Made by a program: the position numbers and the translations under genes. From Fidelibacterota bacterium (GTDB taxonomy: Bacteria > Fidelibacterota > Marinisomatia > Marinisomatales > J089): a DNA stretch of 30,064 bases. The stretch's first letter is position 1. The number at the start of each line of letters is the position of its first letter. Location of the stretch: assembly GCA_003695105.1 (NCBI GenBank), contig RFIZ01000098.1, positions 1 through 30,064 of the forward strand, read 5' to 3'. Shown here one piece after another: positions 7,056 through 14,716 of this stretch. A model generated the notes under the pieces. That model saw only the letters and a program-made list of their open reading frames with translations. It was not told the origin of the DNA and searched no databases.

Positions 7056-8972
7056 ATGATGAAGTTTGATGCGCACATTCCGGACGGACCTCTCGCGGAG
7101 AAGTGGACCCAGCACAAGTTCAACCTGAAACTGGTCAACCCGGCCAACAAGCGGAAATACACCATCATTGTGGTGGGAACGGGACTGGCCGGTGCCTCGG
7201 CGGCGGCGACCCTGGCTGAACTGGGCTACAATATTCTGGCTTTTTCATACCATGAATCCCCCCGCCGGGCTCACAGTATCGCCGCCCAGGGAGGCATCAA
7301 CGCGGCCAAGAATTATCCCAACGACGGAGACAGCATTTTCCGCCTGTTCTATGATACCATCAAGGGGGGCGATTATCGTGCCCGGGAAGCCAACGTGTAT
7401 CGCCTGGCGGAAGTCAGCAACAACATCATCGATCAGTGTGTGGCTCAGGGGATTCCCTTTGCCCGGGAATACGGCGGTTTGTTGGACAACCGTAGTTTCG
7501 GCGGAGCGCAGGTATCCCGCACCTTTTATGCCAAAGGCCAGACCGGACAGCAACTCCTGTTGGGAGCCTATTCGGCTCTGGTGCGACAAATGCACGCCGG
7601 AAAGGTCAAATTTCATCCCCGGCACGACATGTTGGATCTGGTGGTGGTGGACGGTCGGGCCCGGGGCATTATCACCCGCAATCTGGTGACGGGAGAGATC
7701 ACGGCCCATGTGGCCGATGCCGTCATTCTGGCCACCGGCGGGTATGCCAATGTGTTTTATCTGTCCACCAATGCCATGGCCAGCAACGCCACCGCTTCCT
7801 GGAGGGCGCATAAACGGGGCGCCGCTTTCGCCAACCCCTGTTACACCCAAATCCATCCCACCTGTATTCCCGTCAGCAGCGAACACCAGTCCAAACTGAC
7901 CCTCATGAGCGAAAGTCTGCGGAATGACGGCCGGGTCTGGGTTCCCAAGAATCCCGGCGATACGCGGGCGCCCAATGATATTCCCGAAGAGGATCGGGAT
8001 TACTATCTGGAACGGATCTATCCTTCGTTTGGAAATCTGGTGCCCCGGGATGTGGCCAGCCGCCGGGCGAAAGCGGTGTGTGACGAGGGACGGGGTGTCG
8101 GAGCCACCGGCAAGGCCGTCTATCTGGATTTTGCCGATGTCATTCAACGCAACGGCCGGCAATGGGTGGAGGACAAATACGGCAACCTGTTTGATATGTA
8201 TCAGCAGATCACCGGAGAAAATCCGTACGAAGTGCCCATGCGGATATACCCGGCGCCCCACTATACCATGGGCGGTCTCTGGGTCGATTACAATCTCATG
8301 AGCACCATTCCCGGCTTGTTCGTGCTGGGAGAGGCCAATTTTTCCGATCACGGCGCCAACCGTCTGGGTGCCAGCGCGCTGATGCAGGGCCTGGCCGACG
8401 GCTATTTTGTGATCCCCTACACCATCGGCGGCTATCTGGCGCAAAAGCCCCACGACAGTCTGGATACCTCCCATGAAGAATTCACCAAAGCCCGGAAAGG
8501 AGTGGAAGATTCCCTCAAACGGCTCCTCTCCATTCAGGGGGACGAACCGGTGGAGGAATTACACAAACGCCTGGGGCGGATTCTCTGGGATTATGTCGGC
8601 ATGTCCCGGAACCGGAAAGGACTGGAAACGGCTCTCAAAGAAATTCCGGCTCTTCGGGAGGAATTCTGGAAGAAGGCCCGTATTCCCGGACGGGAGGACG
8701 AATTCAATCCCGAGCTGGAAAAAGCCAGCCGTGTGGCCGATTTCATGGAATTGGCGGAACTGATGGCACAGGATGCCCTCCATCGGGAGGAATCCTGTGG
8801 TGCCCATTTCCGGGAAGAGTACCAGACGGAAGAAAACGAAGCCAAACGGGACGACGAACATTTCGCGTATTCCGCCAACTGGGAATTCGTCGAAGTGGGG
8901 AAACCGGAAATTCTGCATAAGGAAGAACTGGTGTTTGAAAACGTGCAATTGACTACCAGGAGTTATAAATAA
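7056..8972 (+). CDS. sdhA: Succinate dehydrogenase / fumarate reductase flavoprotein subunit
   Basis: This catalytic subunit of complex II carries covalent FAD and interconverts succinate and fumarate at the cytoplasmic face. The 638-residue protein has the dinucleotide-binding GTGLAGASAA near residue 41. RRAHSIAAQGG contains the presumed FAD-linked His (about residue 73). It also has the substrate-site HPTCIP..SE and the catalytic-Arg block RDVASRRAKAVCDEGRG. The ATG at 7056 is chosen because GGGAGGG lies 8 bases upstream; an ATG at 7059 and a TTG at 7050 are also possible. The length and the C-terminal region match the Bacteroidota-type SdhA. Its stop overlaps the sdhB start by one base (TAATG). 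Confidence 0.97.
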   Translation: MMKFDAHIPDGPLAEKWTQHKFNLKLVNPANKRKYTIIVVGTGLAGASAAATLAELGYNILAFSYHESPRRAHSIAAQGGINAAKNYPNDGDSIFRLFYDTIKGGDYRAREANVYRLAEVSNNIIDQCVAQGIPFAREYGGLLDNRSFGGAQVSRTFYAKGQTGQQLLLGAYSALVRQMHAGKVKFHPRHDMLDLVVVDGRARGIITRNLVTGEITAHVADAVILATGGYANVFYLSTNAMASNATASWRAHKRGAAFANPCYTQIHPTCIPVSSEHQSKLTLMSESLRNDGRVWVPKNPGDTRAPNDIPEEDRDYYLERIYPSFGNLVPRDVASRRAKAVCDEGRGVGATGKAVYLDFADVIQRNGRQWVEDKYGNLFDMYQQITGENPYEVPMRIYPAPHYTMGGLWVDYNLMSTIPGLFVLGEANFSDHGANRLGASALMQGLADGYFVIPYTIGGYLAQKPHDSLDTSHEEFTKARKGVEDSLKRLLSIQGDEPVEELHKRLGRILWDYVGMSRNRKGLETALKEIPALREEFWKKARIPGREDEFNPELEKASRVADFMELAELMAQDALHREESCGAHFREEYQTEENEAKRDDEHFAYSANWEFVEVGKPEILHKEELVFENVQLTTRSYK

Positions 8973-9715
8973 TGAAGGTTACGCTCAAAGTCTGGCGACA
9001 GAAAAATGGATCTACTCCCGGACAGTTCGTATCCTATGAAGTAGATCAGGTGTCGGAAGACATGTCTTTCTTTGAAATGTTGGACATGTTGAACAATTCC
9101 CTGGTGCGGAAAGGCGAAGAGCCCATCTCTTTCGATCACGATTGCCGGGAAGGGATCTGCGGCACCTGCGGTCTCATGATCAACGGCCGGGCTCATGGGC
9201 CCCTGAAAGGGGTCACGACGTGCCAACTGCATATGCGGTCCTTCTCGGATGGAGACACGATTGTCGTCGAGCCCTGGCGGGCACGGGCCTTTCCCGTCAT
9301 TCGGGATCTGATTGTGGATCGTACGGCTTTCGACCGCATCATGGAAGCCGGCGGTTACATTTCCGTCCGTACCGGGGGAGCTCCGGACGCCAACGCCATT
9401 CCCATTTCCAAAAAGGCGGCCGATGCCGCCTTCGATTCCGCCGCCTGTATCGGCTGTGGCGCCTGTGTAGCGACCTGTAAAAATTCATCCGCCATGCTCT
9501 TTACGGCGGCCAAAGTGTCCCAGTTTGCCGTGCTCCCACAGGGTCAGGTGGAGCGGAAAGAACGTGTACTCAATATGGTGGCCCAGATGGATGCGGAAGG
9601 GTTCGGTGCCTGCACCAACACTGGCGCCTGTGAAGCGGAATGTCCCAAGGAAATCTCCCTGGTCAATATTGCCCGCCTGAACCGGGAATTTCTCCGGGCC
9701 AGCCTGGCCGGCTAA
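8972..9715 (+). CDS. sdhB: Succinate dehydrogenase / fumarate reductase iron-sulfur subunit
   Basis: This subunit links FAD in SdhA to the haems in SdhC through three clusters. The 247-residue protein has an N-terminal [2Fe-2S] ferredoxin domain (CREGICGTCG, then TCQLH). Its C-terminal domain has CIGCGACVATC for [4Fe-4S] and a second Cys set in CTNTGACEAECP. The start ATG overlaps the sdhA stop, with AGGAG 9 bases upstream. It is the last gene of the operon and is followed by a strong hairpin at 9739-9762. Confidence 0.97.
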   Translation: MKVTLKVWRQKNGSTPGQFVSYEVDQVSEDMSFFEMLDMLNNSLVRKGEEPISFDHDCREGICGTCGLMINGRAHGPLKGVTTCQLHMRSFSDGDTIVVEPWRARAFPVIRDLIVDRTAFDRIMEAGGYISVRTGGAPDANAIPISKKAADAAFDSAACIGCGACVATCKNSSAMLFTAAKVSQFAVLPQGQVERKERVLNMVAQMDAEGFGACTNTGACEAECPKEISLVNIARLNREFLRASLAG

Positions 9716-9738
9716 CGTTTTTCACTTTCTGGAAAACA

Positions 9739-9762
9739 AAAACCCCCGGTATCGGGGGTTTT
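9739..9762. terminator. Bidirectional intrinsic terminator between sdhB and tonB
   Basis: A perfect stem, AAAACCCCCG / CGGGGGTTTT, closes a GTAT loop, with an A-tract on one side and a T-tract on the other. It therefore works as a terminator for both converging operons. A flanking GGAAAAC / GTTTTCC pair (9731-9737 and 9758-9764) offers an alternative extension. Confidence 0.92.
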
Positions 9763-9787
9763 CCATTTGTGGACCGGAAATATCCGG

Positions 9788-10417
9788 TTAATTGGTAATG
9801 GTAAAGTGAATGGGGATGGAAATCCAGACTCCCACGGGCCGTTCCCGTTGCCGGGCCGGCTTGAACCGGGTGGCGCGAACGGCTTCCACGGCCGCTTCAT
9901 CCAGTCCCGTATTGGGAATACCCTTCAGCACGATGGTTTCCGTCACCCGTCCCTTCTCGTCGATAAAGGCCTGGACCACCACGGTCCCTTCAATTCCGGC
10001 TTCCTGGGCAATTTCAGGATACTTGGGCGTGATCTTGGCCAGAGCCACCGGGGGATCATCATAGGGAATGAATTTCACTTTCGGGCCTGAAGGCGGTGGA
10101 GGCGGAGCGTCCCAGGCTTCGAAATTTTCCAATTCCGTTTCCTCAATCGTCAAATCTTCGGCGATATCCTCGTCTTCCGATTCAATTGGAATCGCCGGTC
10201 GCGCCGGCGGGGGCGGTCGGTCGATTTGCTGGGTCTGGGGGATGTCGATCTGTTCAATGACGATTTGTTGCGCTTCCAGCTGAACGATTTCCTTGACGAA
10301 ACGGGGAAACACCAGAAATGCAGTGATGACCAGGAGGATGGATATGAGGCCCATGATCCGCACCACCACCGGATATTGGTACTTCAAAATCGGTTCATGT
10401 GATCGAATCGTTGCCAT
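9788..10417 (-). CDS. tonB: TonB family energy-transducing protein
   Basis: This periplasm-spanning protein passes proton-motive force from ExbB/ExbD to outer-membrane receptors. The 209-residue protein has a short cytoplasmic N-terminus and one membrane helix (about 17-37). Pro-rich stretches (PPPPARP, PPPPPSGP) and an acidic segment follow. The C-terminal TonB domain (about 125-209) includes VVVQAFIDEKGRV, GLDEAAVEAVRATRFKPA and WISIPIHF. It starts one base after the upstream exbD stop and is last in exbB-exbD-exbD-tonB. No outer-membrane receptor is adjacent. Confidence 0.93.
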   Translation of the reverse strand: MATIRSHEPILKYQYPVVVRIMGLISILLVITAFLVFPRFVKEIVQLEAQQIVIEQIDIPQTQQIDRPPPPARPAIPIESEDEDIAEDLTIEETELENFEAWDAPPPPPSGPKVKFIPYDDPPVALAKITPKYPEIAQEAGIEGTVVVQAFIDEKGRVTETIVLKGIPNTGLDEAAVEAVRATRFKPARQRERPVGVWISIPIHFTITN

Positions 10418-10418
10418 G

Positions 10419-10829
10419 TCAATCCACTTTGGTTTTGGTTGAGTAATTCACTTTCAGGGCATCGGCCTTCCGCAGCTGATTGTGAATAGTGGATATCAAT
10501 TCCATCTTGGCCGCTTCGTCGGCTTTCAGCGAAACGGTAATCTGGGGATCGGCCACCCGTTTGTCATACATGATATTCCAGACATTGTCCGGTGCGAAAA
10601 GTTTGTCGTCAATGGAGACCAACCCTTCCTTGGACACCCAGATAGAGGTGGTGTGACGTTTGGATTTCAGTTTTTCAATTCGTTTGGCCCGGGGAAGTTC
10701 GATGGGCAGTCCGGAATATTCCCGCAGGACGGTGGTTACCATGAAAAACACCAGCAACATGAAGATGATGTCCGGCATGGAAGCGGTGGGAATTTCGCTG
10801 GAAAGTTTGGTTTTCCGACTAAACTTCAT
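10419..10829 (-). CDS. ExbD-like biopolymer transport protein (second copy)
   Basis: This is a proton-channel partner of ExbB. The 136-residue protein has a single N-terminal membrane helix. The essential Asp lies at its start in SMPDIIFMLLVFFMVTT, and a periplasmic domain follows. The start ATG overlaps the preceding exbD stop (TGATG). It differs clearly from its neighbour, so this is an old duplication. Two ExbD-type proteins upstream of TonB is common in Bacteroidota-like genomes. Confidence 0.93.
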   Translation of the reverse strand: MKFSRKTKLSSEIPTASMPDIIFMLLVFFMVTTVLREYSGLPIELPRAKRIEKLKSKRHTTSIWVSKEGLVSIDDKLFAPDNVWNIMYDKRVADPQITVSLKADEAAKMELISTIHNQLRKADALKVNYSTKTKVD

Positions 10830-11227
10830 CAGTCCGTTTCCGCAATGGAAATTCGGGTGGCATGAGCTTCTTTCAGCTGGTCCAGTACTTCGATGTAGTC
10901 CTTGTACTCGGTTTTGGGATGGGCCTTCACCGAAATGATCAGTTTATCGTTGGCCAGCAATTTCTGTTTTACGATCCGGCTGATGTCCCGTTTTTCCACC
11001 GGTTCATTGTCCAGCAATACTTTTCCGGAGGAATTGATCAGGCAGTTGAGAATGTTTTTCTTGTTGATCTCAATCGTATCCCCTTCGGGAGGCAACACCT
11101 GGCCCAGACCCTTGTCCATGTCGATGGTGGTAGTGACGAGGAAGAAAATCAACAGCAGAAAGGCAATGTCCGCCATCGAAGAGGTGGGAATTTCACTTCC
11201 CTTGTGTCGGCGTTCTTTCTTGGCCAC
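10829..11227 (-). CDS. exbD: ExbD-like biopolymer transport protein (first copy)
   Basis: The 132-residue protein has a charged N-terminus and one membrane helix carrying the proton-path Asp in SMADIAFLLLIFFLVTT. A periplasmic domain of about 90 residues follows. It is 15 bases downstream of exbB and overlaps the second exbD by one base. Partner of ExbB in powering TonB; a TolR role is less likely because TonB, not TolA, follows. Confidence 0.94.
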   Translation of the reverse strand: MAKKERRHKGSEIPTSSMADIAFLLLIFFLVTTTIDMDKGLGQVLPPEGDTIEINKKNILNCLINSSGKVLLDNEPVEKRDISRIVKQKLLANDKLIISVKAHPKTEYKDYIEVLDQLKEAHATRISIAETD

Positions 11228-11242
11228 GGGTACGGAGCCTTC

Positions 11243-11863
11243 CTACTTCTTTTGGTTTTCCTGCATCTCGTATAATTTATCCAATAATTGGACCGAATGT
11301 TCCTCCATATCCAGGATCAGATGATCGATGCGGGAGACGAAGAAATTCTGGAACACCTGGATGATCATGGCGACGATGAGTCCGAAAGCGGTGGTCAACA
11401 GGGCTTCGGAAATACCGCTGGCCACCACGGCCGGGGAAATGTCGTTGGCGGCGGCAATGGATTCGAAAGCCCGGATCATACCGGATACGGTTCCGGTAAA
11501 TCCCAGCAACGGAGCGATGGTGATGACGGCGTTCAGCCAGATCATATTTTTTTCCAGGAACGACATTTCGATCCCGCCGGCATTCTGGATCGCCTTCTCC
11601 ACCTCGTCCAGGCCGCGGTGATAGCGGGAAAGACCGGCATGAAAGATTTCCGCCACGGGACCTTTGGTCTGTTCACATAATTCAATGGCCGCGTCCACGC
11701 CTTCGTTCTCCAGTGTGGATTCGATAGAACTAAAAAATTTCTTCGAATTGACCGATGACATGATCAATGAATAGAACCGTTCCAGCGAAAAGGCGATTCC
11801 GAACAGCAGGGCGAAGAGAATCGGCCACATGAATGGTCCACCATTGACGAAATACTCTACCAT
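11243..11863 (-). CDS. exbB: ExbB / MotA-TolQ family proton channel protein
   Basis: The 206-residue inner-membrane protein has three helices (about 11-30, 110-133 and 151-178). The conserved core reads WLNAVITIAPLLGFTGTVSGMI and continues to ALLTTAFGLIVA. It forms the proton channel with the two ExbD proteins encoded next. The start has an excellent Shine-Dalgarno, GGAGG, 5 bases ahead of the ATG. A near-consensus promoter lies about 30 bases upstream. Confidence 0.95.
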   Translation of the reverse strand: MVEYFVNGGPFMWPILFALLFGIAFSLERFYSLIMSSVNSKKFFSSIESTLENEGVDAAIELCEQTKGPVAEIFHAGLSRYHRGLDEVEKAIQNAGGIEMSFLEKNMIWLNAVITIAPLLGFTGTVSGMIRAFESIAAANDISPAVVASGISEALLTTAFGLIVAMIIQVFQNFFVSRIDHLILDMEEHSVQLLDKLYEMQENQKK

Positions 11864-11894
11864 TTATTCCTCCAATTAGTCATTTGAGTCCGCG

Positions 11895-11923
11895 AAGTTA
11901 GTACCTACCCAAAGGTTTGTCAA
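11895..11923 (-). promoter_or_regulatory. Promoter of the exbB-exbD-exbD-tonB operon
   Basis: On the minus strand there is a perfect TTGACA (11923-11918), a 17-base spacer, and TAACTT (11900-11895). The predicted start near 11888 leaves a leader of about 25 bases before the exbB Shine-Dalgarno and ATG. This is the strongest promoter in the window. Confidence 0.72.
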
Positions 11924-11946
11924 CCGACCTTCTGGACACACGGAAT

Positions 11947-13569
11947 TTACGGTTTGGATGTCAGGAATTCAGCAGCTTCTTCAAAAAGATCCAGGGCCGC
12001 GTTGACCTGATTGTCTTTCAACATGCGAATCCCCATGGCCTCGTCCCGTCCCCAGAGATCGCCGGCGATTTCGGCTTTCAGGGCGTTCAGAATGTAGTCC
12101 CGGTCCTGCCAGGTGGCGGCAGAATCGTATTGGATTTCTTCCGTCTGCAAATAGTCCAGGAAGGATTGGAAGTCCGCTTCGGTCAGTTGGAAGCCGGCTT
12201 TGAACCGGGAATACTCCCATGAGCTCAGCTCATCCTGATGGCGGCTGGTATAGAGGGATGCCCAGTTGAAGAACGGTCGTTTGGGATTGGACAGCAATTT
12301 TCTGGTCTCCGGTTCATTCCCCGGCTCCCAGGGAACGTATTCATCAGGGGTGATGCCGCCACCGCCATACACCACACGATGATTGCGGGTATAATATTTG
12401 GGCCGGAGCTTTTTCAGGGAATCCATTTTGGCTTCCCGGTTTTCTTCGTACAATTCTTTGTAGTAGTCGTGATCGTCTCCGTTTTTGTAGGGGCGTTGGA
12501 TGAGACGACCGCTGGGAGTATAGTACCGGGCGATGGTGACCCGAATCGCCGAGCCGTCTTTCAGGGGAATCTGCCGTTGCACCAGCCCTTTGCCGAAGGT
12601 GGTTTCACCTACGACCAGTCCCCGGTCCAGGTCCTGGATGGCGCCGGCAACGATTTCAGAAGCGCTGGCGGATCCCCGGTTCACCAGCACGACCAGCGGC
12701 AGATCACTCCGTCCCTTCGAAGGATCGGCCAGGAACACCTGTTCCACATCGGAACGTTTCCCTTTAGTATAGACGATGGTGTCTTTTTCGGCCAAAAAGA
12801 GATTAGCAATTTCCGCCGCCTGTTCCAGATAGCCGCCGCTGTTGTTGCGCAAATCGAACAGGAGTTGTTGCATACCCTGCTGATCCAGTTTCCGGATGGC
12901 TTCCCGCACTTCGTCGGAGGTGGTGGCGGAAAAGCGGGTCAGCCAGATGTACCCGGTCTTGTCGTCCAGCATGACGGCCGCGCGCACACTATACAGCGGA
13001 ATGTTGTCGCGAATGATGGTCACCTGAAACGGTTTATCCAGTCCGATCCGGGCCACCTTGATAGTGACAGGCGTCCCCTTGGGTCCGCGTAACGTCTTGA
13101 ATACTTCCTCTTTGGTGATGTTGTACGCATCCTGACCATCGATTTCCACGATCTGGTCGCCGGGCAACAGGCCCGCCTTTTCGGCGGGACTGTCCGCAAC
13201 GGGAGAGATGACGGTCACATACCCATGGAGAATGTCGAATTCGATCCCGATCCCCTGGAATTTACCCTGAAACTGCTCCTCGATATCTTTCATCTCTTTG
13301 GCGGGAATGTAAATGGAATGCGGATCAAGTTTTTTCATGATCCCATCAAAAGCCCCTTCCATGAGCGTTTCCATGTCGACATCTTCGAAATACAATTCAT
13401 TGACATACAGCAGGATTTGATTTAACACCTTCATCTTGTCCTTGATGATGGCGTAGGTGTTCCGGCTCTGGGAGTACACCTTTTGTCCCAGAGGATAGAT
13501 CAGGAGGCCTGCCAGGAGGATGGCGGTCAGAAGAAAGGAGACTTTTACTCCTGAGCGGAAGATTCGCAT
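11947..13569 (-). CDS. S41 family C-terminal processing peptidase
   Basis: A periplasmic serine protease of the CtpA/Tsp family that trims or degrades envelope proteins from the C-terminus. The 540-residue protein has an N-terminal signal or anchor helix (about 10-27). A PDZ domain follows (about 95-175, FQGIGIEF ... AGLLPGDQIVEIDG), then the S41 catalytic core. The nucleophile is in GSASASE, and the catalytic Lys is 25 residues later in GETTFGKG. About 150 further residues of helical extension follow. The ATG at 13569 has AGGAAAC 4-5 bases upstream and gives a proper signal segment; the longer in-frame reading upstream does not. It lies 37 bases after a putative outer-membrane protein gene and is probably co-transcribed with it. 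Confidence 0.92.
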   Translation of the reverse strand: MRIFRSGVKVSFLLTAILLAGLLIYPLGQKVYSQSRNTYAIIKDKMKVLNQILLYVNELYFEDVDMETLMEGAFDGIMKKLDPHSIYIPAKEMKDIEEQFQGKFQGIGIEFDILHGYVTVISPVADSPAEKAGLLPGDQIVEIDGQDAYNITKEEVFKTLRGPKGTPVTIKVARIGLDKPFQVTIIRDNIPLYSVRAAVMLDDKTGYIWLTRFSATTSDEVREAIRKLDQQGMQQLLFDLRNNSGGYLEQAAEIANLFLAEKDTIVYTKGKRSDVEQVFLADPSKGRSDLPLVVLVNRGSASASEIVAGAIQDLDRGLVVGETTFGKGLVQRQIPLKDGSAIRVTIARYYTPSGRLIQRPYKNGDDHDYYKELYEENREAKMDSLKKLRPKYYTRNHRVVYGGGGITPDEYVPWEPGNEPETRKLLSNPKRPFFNWASLYTSRHQDELSSWEYSRFKAGFQLTEADFQSFLDYLQTEEIQYDSAATWQDRDYILNALKAEIAGDLWGRDEAMGIRMLKDNQVNAALDLFEEAAEFLTSKP

Positions 13570-13606
13570 GCTGTTTCCTGTGAAATGGTTCGTGAAAAAG
13601 CGGTGC

Positions 13607-14509
13607 TCAAAGACCGAAATAAAGCATGGTGCGGAAGGCCAGACCCTGCACCGTGGCCGCGGGGGAATCACTGATGGGAACGCTGTTGTTCAGGGTCCAA
13701 CCGCCGGCGGGAAGAGAGCCTTTGTTGAAGCCGACGCTCAATCGCAAGCCCACCCGGTCCAGCACCTGCCATTTCAGTGCAACGTACGGTTGAAAATTGA
13801 AAAAGGTTCCCCCTACATCCACCAATCGACTGGTGACCGGCAGCGCTTCCAGACCGCCGGTCTGAGTGGAGGTCAATTCGGCTACGTCCTGAACCTGATA
13901 ATACAGGGTGGAATCGGTAATGTCCCCGTACATACTGGAAAAGCTGCTGGACCAGCGAGGGGTGCCACTGGTCTGATCCACGCTAAGGTTGATTCGTCCC
14001 AATCCCATGAGGGCTCCGGCCGCCAATTCCAGGTCGCGGAATAGAGGCATGGCATATTCCACCCCGGCGGCTCCCAGGGCAAAGGTGAAAGTGCCCCGGA
14101 TGGAAGGGAGAAAACTGCCTGTATAGGCTACGGCCGAATCCACGACGCTCCAGTCCGGTACAATAGCCGGTGGGGCCTGGTACCCCTCGACTCCATCCCG
14201 GTTCAAATACAGAGTGACGGTGGGTACGGCGCTGATGCGGGACGATCCAATGCCGGCATAGCCCCCGATCCGCCAGCGTCCGGAAATCTGGGCAAATCCT
14301 TCCCCGCCCTGCAGCACAAACGGGGAGGCAAACTGGTTGGGATCCAACCCCAACTGGCGCAGGGAGGCCGAGCCCGGGATGGAATCCAGGGCGATGTACA
14401 TGGGACTGTAGCCGATGCCACCGCCATAGTTCTCCTCCAATGCGTAGGGATCATATTGTCCCCAAAGCAGAATGGGGAGCCATCCAAGAACGAACACAAA
14501 TTTCTTCAT
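13607..14509 (-). CDS. Putative outer-membrane beta-barrel protein, unknown family
   Basis: The protein has 300 residues from the ATG at 14509. A signal peptide is clear (MKKFVFVLGWLPILLWGQ, cleavage probably near the WGQ). The mature part is Gly-, Ser- and aromatic-rich with alternating hydrophobic residues (GRWRIGGYAGIGSSRI, FQPYVALKWQVLDRVGLRLSVGF). It ends in LYFGL, an aromatic-rich terminal strand such as outer-membrane barrels use for BAM recognition. I do not recognise the family. In-frame ATGs at 14518 and 14524 would only lengthen the N-terminus. It is divergent from the VCBS protein genes, and the processing peptidase follows it. Confidence 0.7.
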   Translation of the reverse strand: MKKFVFVLGWLPILLWGQYDPYALEENYGGGIGYSPMYIALDSIPGSASLRQLGLDPNQFASPFVLQGGEGFAQISGRWRIGGYAGIGSSRISAVPTVTLYLNRDGVEGYQAPPAIVPDWSVVDSAVAYTGSFLPSIRGTFTFALGAAGVEYAMPLFRDLELAAGALMGLGRINLSVDQTSGTPRWSSSFSSMYGDITDSTLYYQVQDVAELTSTQTGGLEALPVTSRLVDVGGTFFNFQPYVALKWQVLDRVGLRLSVGFNKGSLPAGGWTLNNSVPISDSPAATVQGLAFRTMLYFGL

Positions 14510-14579
14510 GAGTTCCATATCCATTCGTGATGTGGGTGGTACGGGTTGTAACCTACCTCGGTTGAATTTCTTCCTGCAG

Positions 14580-14649
14580 AATATAGGGATATTCACTCCT
14601 TTATCACAGGGGCTTTTCCTTGTTTTATGTCAAATCAGTTCCCTATATT
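14580..14649. promoter_or_regulatory. Twin divergent -10 boxes on a 9-bp inverted repeat
   Basis: AATATAGGG (14580-14588) and CCCTATATT (14641-14649) are exact reverse complements. Each outward-reading strand therefore carries CCCTATATT, with TATATT (5 of 6 to TATAAT) in position to act as a -10. The minus-strand copy would serve the barrel/peptidase genes and the plus-strand copy the VCBS protein genes. The plus-strand copy has TTGTTT (14620-14625) 18 bases upstream. The minus-strand copy has no good -35. The remainder of the 207-base gap shows nothing else I can name. Confidence 0.45.
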
Positions 14650-14716
14650 TCCGAAAATCTGAAGGTAAGGGAGTTATTATCTGGACAGGACCAATTCAGC
14701 GCTGACGGGGTCGATC

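Noticed and set aside
7245..8474. 409-codon open frame opposite sdhA
   Set aside because: It lies entirely antisense to a certain gene, has low-complexity shadow composition and no recognisable motif. Long antisense frames are expected from the codon bias here.
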